The notes under the pieces are model-generated. The model searched no databases and was not told where the DNA came from. It saw only the letters and a list, made by a program, of their open reading frames with translations. Shown piece by piece: positions 34,641 to 41,311 of a stretch of 64,000 nt of DNA. Origin of the DNA: Bacteroidales bacterium (GTDB taxonomy: Bacteria > Bacteroidota > Bacteroidia > Bacteroidales > UBA932); the NCBI GenBank assembly GCA_017427385.1, contig JAFRSW010000019.1:186001-250000 (forward strand), given 5' to 3'. The position numbers and the translations under genes are program-made. The stretch's first letter is position 1. Each line of letters begins with the position of its first letter.

Positions 34641-37182
34641 GATCAGCGGTCCCAGCTGGAACAGTGTGCGCGTGACGCGTCACCTGCCCGGTGAACTCGA
34701 GGGACTGGAACAATTGTGCAAGAACCTTTGGTGGTGCTGGAACGATAGCGCGAAAGCCCTTTTCCGCTATATCGATCCGGAAATATGGCATCGCTCCCGT
34801 CATAACCCGATGGTGATACTCGATACGGTATCCCTCAAACGTTACAAACAACTTTCAAAAGATGGTGAATTCATCGGAAGGCTCAATGCCGTGATGGATG
34901 AATTCAGGTCATACATGGCAGAAAAAGAGCGCCGTGGCAATCCTTCCATAGCCTATTTCTGCATGGAATACGGCCTGGACACCTCGCTCCAGATCTATTC
35001 CGGAGGTCTCGGCATCCTCGCCGGTGACTATCTCAAGGAAAGTAGCGACATGAACGTGAACATGGTCGCTGTCGGCCTTCTCTACCGCTATGGCTACTTT
35101 ACCCAGAAGATCACGCCCCAGGGTAATCAGGTGGCTGAATACAATGCCCAGGATTTCCTGAAGATTCCGGCAGAGCCCGTTACGGACGCTGAAGGCAAGT
35201 GGATTACAGTGAGTTGCCAGCTTCCCGGCCGTGAGCTTCACGCCCGCATCTGGAAGGTGCCCGTGGGCCGCACCGATCTTTATCTTCTCGACACTGACTT
35301 CGAAGACAATCTCCCCGAAGACCGCCAGGTGACCTATCAGCTCTACGGCGGAGACTGGGAGAACCGTCTGAAGCAGGAAATTCTTCTCGGCATCGGTGGC
35401 ATCCGCGCTCTGCGCGCAATCGGACTTCATCCGGCCATCTATCACTCCAACGAGGGCCATGCTGCGTTCATCGGCCTGGAACGCCTCCGCGAGTATATGT
35501 ATGAACAGAAGATGGATTACAGCGAAGCTATGGAACTCGTCCGCGCCAGCGGTCTTTTCACCACGCATACCCCGGTTCCCGCCGGCCACGATGCCTTTGA
35601 AGAGGAGATGATGTACCGTTACTTCGGCCATTATCCTTCCCGCTTCGGCATCAGTTGGGAGACCCTCCTTGGCCTTGGAAAGGTGAACGTGGACGACCAC
35701 GGCGAGCGCTTCAGCATGAGCGTTCTGGCAGCTAACTGCTCGCAGAACGTGAACGGTGTCTCCATGCTGCACGGCAAGGTGAGTCAGGATATTTTCGCCC
35801 GCATGTATAAGGGGTACCTGCCTGAGGAACTGCATGTCGGCTATGTTACCAACGGCGTGCATTATCCCACCTGGGCATCTAAGGAATGGCAAGCCGTCCA
35901 CGCAAAGGTTTTCGGCCCGGAATTCAAGACACATCACTACGACAAGCGCTGCTTCGAAGGCATTTTCAATGTGTCCGACGACGAGATATGGAATACCCGT
36001 AAGGCCCTCAAGAAGGAGCTGATCCGCCAAATCAACGATCGCCTGGCCAATCCTGAAACAAGCAGCCACTATTCCCCGAGCGAAATAGTCAAGATTAAGG
36101 AAAACCTCCGGGAGGATGTGCTGACCATAGGATTTGCCCGCCGCTTCGCGACATACAAGCGTGCCACCCTGCTGTTCTCCGACCTGGACCAGCTGGATGC
36201 CCTGGTGAACGATCCCAAGCATCCCGTCCAGTTCATCTTTGCCGGAAAGGCGCATCCCGCCGACGGTGCAGGACAGGACCTCATCAAGCACATCATAGAT
36301 ATTTCCAAGCAGGATCGCTTCCTTGGTAAGATAGTCTTTGTGCCCGGATATGATATCTCCCTCGCAAAGAGGCTGGTGCAGGGTGTGGACGTATGGCTCA
36401 ACAATCCGACCCGTCCCCTCGAAGCTTCCGGCACTTCCGGCGAGAAAGCTTCCATGAATGGCGTCATGCATTTCTCGGTGCTCGACGGCTGGTGGGTTGA
36501 GGGATATAAGGAAGGCTGCGGCTGGGCCCTGCCTCTCGAAAAGACCTACGACGACCAGAACTACCAGAACGAGCTGGATGCGGCCCGCATCTATGCCATC
36601 ATCGAGAACGAAATTGCTCCCGCTTATTATGCAAAGGATGCCCGCGGAATATCCGCCGACTGGCTCCGCTATATCCGCAATACCATAGCGTACGTGGCAT
36701 GCAACTTCACCACCAACAGGATGATGGAGGATTACTGCATCCAGTACTACCAGCCCCAGTACGACCGCTTCAACTTCCTTATGGCCAACAACTGTGCAAA
36801 GGCGCGCGAGATTGCTGCATGGAAGAAGAAAGTGGAGGAGTGCTGGCCGAACATCAAAGTGATCTCGCATTCTGCTCCGAACGCTGCGTATGTGCTCTCG
36901 CAGGACAATCCTCTACTTAGCGAAGTAGTGGTGGACCTTGCAGGTCTCAACCCCGAAGATATAGGTGTGGAGATGATCTTCGCCGTGGCGGACAAGAAAA
37001 ACGTGCTGCATATCCAGGAAAAGATTGAATATGATGTTGCTTCGTTCGAGAATGGAGTGGCAACGTACCATACCTCAGTTATTCCTGAGCGCACCGGTAT
37101 GTACCAAATAGGTGTCCGTCTCTATGCCAAGAACTCCCTCCTGCCTCACAGGATGGACTTCCCTCTGGTGAAATGGCTGTAA
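34624..37182 (+). CDS. glgP: Alpha-glucan (glycogen) phosphorylase, GT35
   Basis: This is an 852-residue PLP enzyme that releases glucose 1-phosphate from glycogen. Visible are the alpha-glucan phosphorylase N-terminus (LEQLCKNLWWCWNDSAKALF), IAYFCMEYGL, YSGGLGILAGDYLKESSD, YHSNEGHAAFIGLERL, TTHTPVPAGHDAF, and the PLP lysine Lys608 in EASGTSGEKASMNGV. C-terminal sequence after about 720 adds the immunoglobulin-like domain typical of the DUF3417-containing type. It overlaps the GH57 gene by 17 bases and ribF by 10 bases. The product glucose 1-phosphate could feed glycolysis or nucleotide-sugar synthesis. Confidence 0.93.
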   Translation: MQPRIEISGPSWNSVRVTRHLPGELEGLEQLCKNLWWCWNDSAKALFRYIDPEIWHRSRHNPMVILDTVSLKRYKQLSKDGEFIGRLNAVMDEFRSYMAEKERRGNPSIAYFCMEYGLDTSLQIYSGGLGILAGDYLKESSDMNVNMVAVGLLYRYGYFTQKITPQGNQVAEYNAQDFLKIPAEPVTDAEGKWITVSCQLPGRELHARIWKVPVGRTDLYLLDTDFEDNLPEDRQVTYQLYGGDWENRLKQEILLGIGGIRALRAIGLHPAIYHSNEGHAAFIGLERLREYMYEQKMDYSEAMELVRASGLFTTHTPVPAGHDAFEEEMMYRYFGHYPSRFGISWETLLGLGKVNVDDHGERFSMSVLAANCSQNVNGVSMLHGKVSQDIFARMYKGYLPEELHVGYVTNGVHYPTWASKEWQAVHAKVFGPEFKTHHYDKRCFEGIFNVSDDEIWNTRKALKKELIRQINDRLANPETSSHYSPSEIVKIKENLREDVLTIGFARRFATYKRATLLFSDLDQLDALVNDPKHPVQFIFAGKAHPADGAGQDLIKHIIDISKQDRFLGKIVFVPGYDISLAKRLVQGVDVWLNNPTRPLEASGTSGEKASMNGVMHFSVLDGWWVEGYKEGCGWALPLEKTYDDQNYQNELDAARIYAIIENEIAPAYYAKDARGISADWLRYIRNTIAYVACNFTTNRMMEDYCIQYYQPQYDRFNFLMANNCAKAREIAAWKKKVEECWPNIKVISHSAPNAAYVLSQDNPLLSEVVVDLAGLNPEDIGVEMIFAVADKKNVLHIQEKIEYDVASFENGVATYHTSVIPERTGMYQIGVRLYAKNSLLPHRMDFPLVKWL

Positions 37183-38036
37183 TCGCTACCGGCTTTTTCG
37201 ACGGTGTGCACATAGGCCACCGCCTCGTCATCGAGACCCTCGTATCCGAAGCGCGAAAGCGCGGAGAAGAGAGCCTTGTGCTGACCTTCTGGCCCCATCC
37301 GCGCATAGTCCTGCAGGATGAGGCCATGGGGCTCCGACTGCTGAACACGCCTTCCGAGAAGATGGCTCTCCTGAAGGGCCTCGGCATCGACAGGGTGGAG
37401 CAACTGGAGTTCAATAAGGAGTTCAGCGAGATGGGGACGGAACAATACCTGCGGGAGATAGTAATTGGCCGTTACGGCGGAACCGCCGTGCTGCTCGGAT
37501 ACGACAACCGCATCGGTCATGATTCCCTTACGCCCGTGCAGACCGCCGACCTGGCATACTCGCTCGGCCTGGACGTGATCCGTGCAGAGAAGGTGTCGGC
37601 CGTGGGTATTGCGGTGAGTTCCACCAAGATACGCAATGCACTGAAGGCGGGTGACGTGGAAACGGCATCCATCTACCTTTGCTACGACTATTGCCTTTCC
37701 GGTGTGGTCGTCCATGGCAAGAAACTTGGCCGGACCATAGGCTATCCCACCGCCAACCTCGAACTGGACGAGCCTCTTAAGCTGGTTCCGGCTACCGGGG
37801 TTTACCTTTCTCAGGTTCAGGTGGGAGGAAGGTCTTTCTACGGGATGACCAATGTGGGCCCTGCGTTGGAGACGCACATCTTCGATTTCGACGAAGAGAT
37901 TTACGGAGAAACCATTACAGTGAGTTTCATGAAGCGGGTCCGGGACGAAAACAGCTTTGAGTCCCTGACCGAGTTGCAGGCCCAGCTCCGCGACGACGAA
38001 CATTATTGTAAAAAAATGTTATCTTTGCATAAATAA
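37173..38036 (+). CDS. ribF: Bifunctional riboflavin kinase/FAD synthetase
   Basis: This is a 287-residue enzyme that converts riboflavin to FMN and then FAD. The FAD synthetase domain starts at once with VIATGFFDGVHIGHRLVI (nucleotidyltransferase HxGH site), followed by LTFWPHPR, LLGYDNRIGHD, and SSTKIRNALKAGDV. The kinase domain shows VVVHGKKLGRTIGYPTANL and TNVGPALETHIFDFDEEIYG. It lacks the roughly 10 to 15 residues that usually precede the first beta strand. Its start overlaps the glgP stop by 10 bases. The greA promoter -7 element lies inside its last codons. Confidence 0.93.
   Translation: MAVIATGFFDGVHIGHRLVIETLVSEARKRGEESLVLTFWPHPRIVLQDEAMGLRLLNTPSEKMALLKGLGIDRVEQLEFNKEFSEMGTEQYLREIVIGRYGGTAVLLGYDNRIGHDSLTPVQTADLAYSLGLDVIRAEKVSAVGIAVSSTKIRNALKAGDVETASIYLCYDYCLSGVVVHGKKLGRTIGYPTANLELDEPLKLVPATGVYLSQVQVGGRSFYGMTNVGPALETHIFDFDEEIYGETITVSFMKRVRDENSFESLTELQAQLRDDEHYCKKMLSLHK
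38020..38027 (+). promoter_or_regulatory. greA: Putative -7 element for greA
   Basis: TATCTTTG matches the Bacteroidota TAnnTTTG element and lies in the last codons of ribF. No good TTTG is seen 19-21 bases upstream. The leader would start near 38034. Confidence 0.5.
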
Positions 38037-38044
38037 CCAACCGA

Positions 38045-38075
38045 GGGTTCTGCTTCAAAGGCAGGACTCCTTTTA
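38045..38075 (+). terminator. Terminator-like hairpin in the greA leader
   Basis: GTTCTGC at 38047-38053 pairs with GCAGGAC at 38061-38067 (one G-T pair), extended by G-T and G-C pairs, with a 7-base loop. TTTT follows at 38071-38074. It lies only 10 bases before the greA ATG, so it can end transcription from ribF or act as an attenuator for greA. Confidence 0.6.
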
Positions 38076-38084
38076 TTAACCAAT

Positions 38085-38555
38085 ATGGCAGCAATACATT
38101 ACATGAGCCAGGAAGGGCTCGACAAACTGAAAAAGGAGCTGGCAGAAGCGTTGGCGCAGCGTCCTGTAATCTCCGCGGCAATCGCGGAGGCCCGGGAGAA
38201 GGGTGATCTCTCCGAGAATGCGGAATATGAATCGGCACGCGAGGCCCAGGGCCTGCTGGAGATGAAAATAGCCAATCTCCAGAACCAGGTGGCCAACGCC
38301 AAGGTGGTGGACGCCTCCCAGCTCGGCACCGACAAGGTGCAGATGCTCAACAAGGTGAAGGTTCAGAACCTTTCCGCAGGCATGACCATGGAATTTACCA
38401 TCGTAGGTGAAACCGAGGCCGATTTCTCCAAGGGCCGTCTCGCCGCCACCACTCCCATAGGAAAGGCCCTTATGGGCCATGGAAAAGGCGATGTGGTAGA
38501 GGCTCAGGTTCCTTCCGGCACAATAAAATTCAAGATACTCGAAATATCCCTCTGA
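38085..38555 (+). CDS. greA: Transcription elongation factor GreA
   Basis: This is a 156-residue factor that rescues backtracked RNA polymerase. The N-terminal coiled coil (about 8-75) includes the acidic tip EKGDLSENAEYESAREAQ, followed by the C-terminal FKBP-like domain with NKVKVQNL, EADFSKGRLAATTPIGKALMGHGKGDVV. The length is that of the family. The next gene (HIT protein) begins one base after the stop. Confidence 0.96.
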   Translation: MAAIHYMSQEGLDKLKKELAEALAQRPVISAAIAEAREKGDLSENAEYESAREAQGLLEMKIANLQNQVANAKVVDASQLGTDKVQMLNKVKVQNLSAGMTMEFTIVGETEADFSKGRLAATTPIGKALMGHGKGDVVEAQVPSGTIKFKILEISL

Positions 38556-38556
38556 T

Positions 38557-38961
38557 ATGGCAACCATTTTCACACGCATAGCCAACGGCGAGATTCCATC
38601 CTATAAAGTGGCGGAGAGCGAGGATTATTATGCATTTCTCGACATCAGCCCCCTTGCCGAAGGGCATACTCTGGTGATTCCCAAGAAGGTTGAGGACGAT
38701 TACATCTTCCACCTCGATCCCTCCGTTTACGAAGGCCTCTGGGCATTCGCCCGCAAGGTGGCCGTGGCCCTCAAGGCGGCAGTGCCCTGCAAGAGGGTAG
38801 GTGTGGCCGTTCTCGGCATGGAGGTTCCACACACCCATATCCATCTGGTTCCCCTCCAGACAGAAGGAGACCTGGACTTCCGCAAGAAGCGTCCCGAGGT
38901 GACTCCGGAGCGTATGGCGGAGATAGCTAAAGCGATACTTGCAGAATATGAAAAGCTTTAA
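38557..38961 (+). CDS. HIT-family protein (histidine triad nucleotide hydrolase)
   Basis: This is a 134-residue protein with the histidine triad H92-T-H94-I-H96 in VPHTHIHLVPL, and the N-terminal IFTRIANGEIPSYKVAE and DISPLAEGHTLVIPKKV. Members hydrolyse AMP-lysine and similar nucleotide conjugates. Cys residues near the N-terminus that bind zinc in some HinT proteins are absent. It follows greA closely, a conserved pairing in Bacteroidota, and its end overlaps the next gene by 14 bases. Confidence 0.94.
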   Translation: MATIFTRIANGEIPSYKVAESEDYYAFLDISPLAEGHTLVIPKKVEDDYIFHLDPSVYEGLWAFARKVAVALKAAVPCKRVGVAVLGMEVPHTHIHLVPLQTEGDLDFRKKRPEVTPERMAEIAKAILAEYEKL

Positions 38962-40054
38962 GATACTTGCTCTGGCCGCTTTCGTGATTGCTGCCGCCGC
39001 CTGCCAGGGAGGCAAGGCCACCGTGGATTGCACCGTGGCGGATGCACCTTCTACTGCACTGCTTCTCAAGCAGTTGAACGGCACTACACCCGTTACCTTG
39101 GACACTGTAAAGACCGATGCTGCCGGTCATTTCAGCTATAAGGTTAAGGTCGCAGAGGGCAATCCTGAATTCGTTTATGTCTACAATGGAGACACCCGCC
39201 TGGCTTCGCTCCTCCTGGAAAAGGGGGAGAAAGCTGTTGTAGAAGCAGATACCCTTGGCAACTACAGTGTGTCCGGTTCTGCCGGAAGCGCGCTTCTGAA
39301 AGAGGGAGATGATGCATTCCGTGCCTATGTGGGCAACCTGATAGCTCTCTCAGAGGCCGGTGCAGCCCCTTCGGAGATAGCCAAGGAATATGTGCGCCAT
39401 TATCGCGAAGCTGTCAGGTTCGTGGTGGTGAACAACAAGTCGTTGGCTGTCATTCCCGTGCTCTACGAGAATATCGGCGGCGGAACCGGTACTTTCTCCG
39501 GAGCAAGTGATGCACTCATTTTCCGCAGTGCCTGCGATTCGCTCAAAACCGTTTATCCTAACTCTAAGTATGTTAAGGGTCTGGAACAGGAAGCCCAGCG
39601 CCGCATCAATCTTTTCGAGCTTTCCAATCGCATGAAGACTGCCGAGGAGAGGGTCTATCCCAATGTGAAGATGCCTTCCGTGAACGGCACTGCTGCCGAG
39701 ATCGACAGCCTGGATGCCAAGGCGATCCTGGTTTATTTCTGGGACGACCGCGAAGCTACCCACAAGATTTTCAATCTGGATGTGCTGAAGCCTGTTTATG
39801 AAAAGTATCAGGCCCGCGGCCTCGAGATCTATGCAATCAGTGTGGATCCCGACAAGGCTGCCTGGGCACAGGTCGTAAAGTCTCAGGAACTGCCCTGGAT
39901 CAACGTAAACGACGGTCTCGGCACCGCCAGCCGTTCGCTCTATACCTTCAACGTCGCTGCCGTTCCCGCCATGATCCTCCTCACCGATTCCGGCATGGAC
40001 TTCATATCGGGTGAAAAGCAGCTGCGCGCTAAGATTGAAAAGGCGCTAAAATAG
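38948..40054 (+). CDS. Thioredoxin-like lipoprotein lacking the CXXC active site
   Basis: This is a 368-residue lipoprotein. MKSFKILALAAFVIAAAAC gives a signal and lipobox. An N-terminal DUF4369-like beta domain (about 25-115: AGHFSYKVKVAEGNPEFVYVY) is followed by a helical linker and a C-terminal TlpA/thioredoxin-like domain (from about 225). The position where TlpA proteins have FWASWCGPC reads YFWDDREATHK (about residues 262-272), so no catalytic Cys pair is present. The cis-Pro region (FNVAAVPAMILLTDSG) is kept. It may be a non-redox binding or scaffold protein on the periplasmic side. Its stop overlaps the tsaB stop region on the other strand by nine bases. Confidence 0.85.
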   Translation: MKSFKILALAAFVIAAAACQGGKATVDCTVADAPSTALLLKQLNGTTPVTLDTVKTDAAGHFSYKVKVAEGNPEFVYVYNGDTRLASLLLEKGEKAVVEADTLGNYSVSGSAGSALLKEGDDAFRAYVGNLIALSEAGAAPSEIAKEYVRHYREAVRFVVVNNKSLAVIPVLYENIGGGTGTFSGASDALIFRSACDSLKTVYPNSKYVKGLEQEAQRRINLFELSNRMKTAEERVYPNVKMPSVNGTAAEIDSLDAKAILVYFWDDREATHKIFNLDVLKPVYEKYQARGLEIYAISVDPDKAAWAQVVKSQELPWINVNDGLGTASRSLYTFNVAAVPAMILLTDSGMDFISGEKQLRAKIEKALK

Positions 40055-40765
40055 TTTTTTCGGAGTAGTTGCGATAAACTGCTTCAGATAGAAGGGTTCG
40101 AAGTACGCTACGTCTTCGAACTCTTTTTTTGCGTATTTAGCCATGGCCGGCGCCAGCATAGCAGTGGCTTCGGGGCATGTTTGGATGAAGGAGATTCCTT
40201 CGCTGCGCTCGGAATGACAGGTGGTGGGCTCGGAATGACAGTTCTTAAATTTTTCTGCCGCATCGCCGATGACGGCTACGGGGCCGGAGGCGAAGATGTC
40301 GGCGAAGCTGTTTTCGTCGAGGACGACGGGGGAGATATCCGTCTGTCGTTCGCCGGTAGGGGAGAATACCGCGGTATAGACCTCCATGCGGCGGGCATCC
40401 ACCATAGGGAGAATGGCTTTGCAGCCTTCGGGAATACCGGCCTCGATGGCCTGGTGGGCGAGGATCTCGAGGGTATCTACCGCTATCAGCGGCAGGTTTC
40501 CGCCGAAGCACAGGCCCTTGGCAGTGGAAACTCCCACGCGAAGCCCGGTGTAGGACCCGGGCCCCTTGCTCACGCATACGGCATCCAGGTCGCGTACCGT
40601 CCATCCGGCCTCATCCAGCATCTCCTTCACGAACACGGCTGTGAGCGATGCATGCGCACGAGGTTCGGAGCTCCTGCGGCTGCAGACTATTCGTCCGTCT
40701 TCCGCCAGGGCGGTGGAGCAGAGGGATGTGGAAGTCTCTATGAAGATGAGCCTAGACATTGGCAA
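40046..40765 (-). CDS. tsaB: tRNA threonylcarbamoyladenosine biosynthesis protein TsaB
   Basis: This is a 239-residue ASKHA-fold partner of TsaD, required for the t6A37 modification of ANN-decoding tRNAs. The start LIFIETSTSLCSTAL, the SKGPGSYTGLRVGVSTAKGLCFG segment and ILPMVDARRMEVYTAVF are diagnostic. The ATG at 40759 (MSRLIFIE) is an alternative start to 40765. Between about residues 175 and 200 it contains NCHSEPTTCHSERSEGISF, an insert encoded by one full and one partial copy of a repeat also found in ileS. The gene overlaps cvpA upstream by 14 bases, so the two are probably co-transcribed. Confidence 0.93.
   Translation of the reverse strand: MPMSRLIFIETSTSLCSTALAEDGRIVCSRRSSEPRAHASLTAVFVKEMLDEAGWTVRDLDAVCVSKGPGSYTGLRVGVSTAKGLCFGGNLPLIAVDTLEILAHQAIEAGIPEGCKAILPMVDARRMEVYTAVFSPTGERQTDISPVVLDENSFADIFASGPVAVIGDAAEKFKNCHSEPTTCHSERSEGISFIQTCPEATAMLAPAMAKYAKKEFEDVAYFEPFYLKQFIATTPKKLF
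40191..40219 (-). repeat. 29-base CHSERS-encoding repeat, full copy in tsaB
   Basis: Read on the minus strand it starts TGTCATTCCGAGCGCAGCG and ends AGGAATCTC. It matches the copy in ileS (43556-43584) at 27 of 29 positions. The ATTCC and GGAAT ends are complementary and could form a small hairpin. It is in frame with tsaB and adds CHSERSEGIS. Confidence 0.85.
40228..40240 (-). repeat. Partial copy of the CHSERS repeat in tsaB
   Basis: The minus strand reads TGTCATTCCGAGC, identical to the first 13 bases of the full repeat, eight bases upstream of it in the reading direction of tsaB. It encodes CHSEP in the same frame as the full copy, consistent with a tandem or nested insertion. Confidence 0.75.
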
Positions 40766-41246
40766 TCAATTCTTTGAGGAAGGGGAATACCTTCATCGAA
40801 AGACCATGAAGGAAGGAGTAAATCGCTGATGCGTCAAGCACTTCCGGCTTAACCAGATTTAATTTCGCGTTGATAGGGTCGAAAATAAAGATAAGCAGCC
40901 CGATTATCAAAGCAGCCTTGAGCAGGGCGAACACCAGCCCCAGCAGGCGGTTTGCCCAGCCCAGGGATGCCATCTTAAGGGTCTTGGTAATGAGTTTACC
41001 GATTAGATTCAGAATCAGAACGGTAAAGATAACCGTCAGCGCGAAAGCGCAGATATTTATAATTTTTGGATCTACCTGAAGGTATCCGTTCAGCCACTCG
41101 GCGAGGGTGGAAGAGAAGTGGAATGCGGCCCAGACGCCCACCAGAAGGGATGCCAGCGACACCAGTTGTTCCACCAGTCCTTTGCTTATGCCGGTAATGA
41201 TCGCCGGCACGAAACATACAAGGAGGATAATATCTAAAGTTTCCAA
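40752..41246 (-). CDS. cvpA: CvpA-family membrane protein (TTG start)
   Basis: This is a 164-residue inner-membrane protein with four predicted helices: DIILLVCFVPAIITGISKG, LVSLASLLVGVWAAFHF, INICAFALTVIFTVLILNLIG and LLGLVFALLKAALIIGLLIFIF. The LDIILL start and the GLVEQLVSLASLLVGVWAA segment are typical of the CvpA/colicin V production family. The only reasonable start codon is TTG at 41246; there is an in-frame stop about 25 codons or fewer upstream and no nearby ATG. It leads tsaB with a 14-base overlap. Function in this group is not clear. Confidence 0.85.
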   Translation of the reverse strand: METLDIILLVCFVPAIITGISKGLVEQLVSLASLLVGVWAAFHFSSTLAEWLNGYLQVDPKIINICAFALTVIFTVLILNLIGKLITKTLKMASLGWANRLLGLVFALLKAALIIGLLIFIFDPINAKLNLVKPEVLDASAIYSFLHGLSMKVFPFLKELIANV

Positions 41247-41255
41247 AGAATTGAT

Positions 41256-41263
41256 TATATTTG
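41256..41263 (+). promoter_or_regulatory. ileS: Putative -7 element for ileS
   Basis: TATATTTG matches TAnnTTTG and lies 36 bases before the ileS ATG. No good -33 TTTG is visible. It overlaps the divergent cvpA promoter region. Confidence 0.5.
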
Positions 41264-41281
41264 TAAACTATTTAACAAGCA

Positions 41282-41311
41282 CAAATTTAGCGAAAAATTA
41301 TGACATTCAAA
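41282..41311 (-). promoter_or_regulatory. Putative promoter for cvpA-tsaB
   Basis: On the minus strand TTTG (41311-41308), 18 bases, then TAAATTTG (41289-41282). The -33 element lies within the first codons of ileS. It gives a leader of about 30 bases before the TTG start at 41246. Confidence 0.5.

Noticed and set aside
34909-36870. Minus-strand open frame of 653 codons opposite glycogen phosphorylase
   Set aside because: Shadow of the phosphorylase gene; no recognisable motif.
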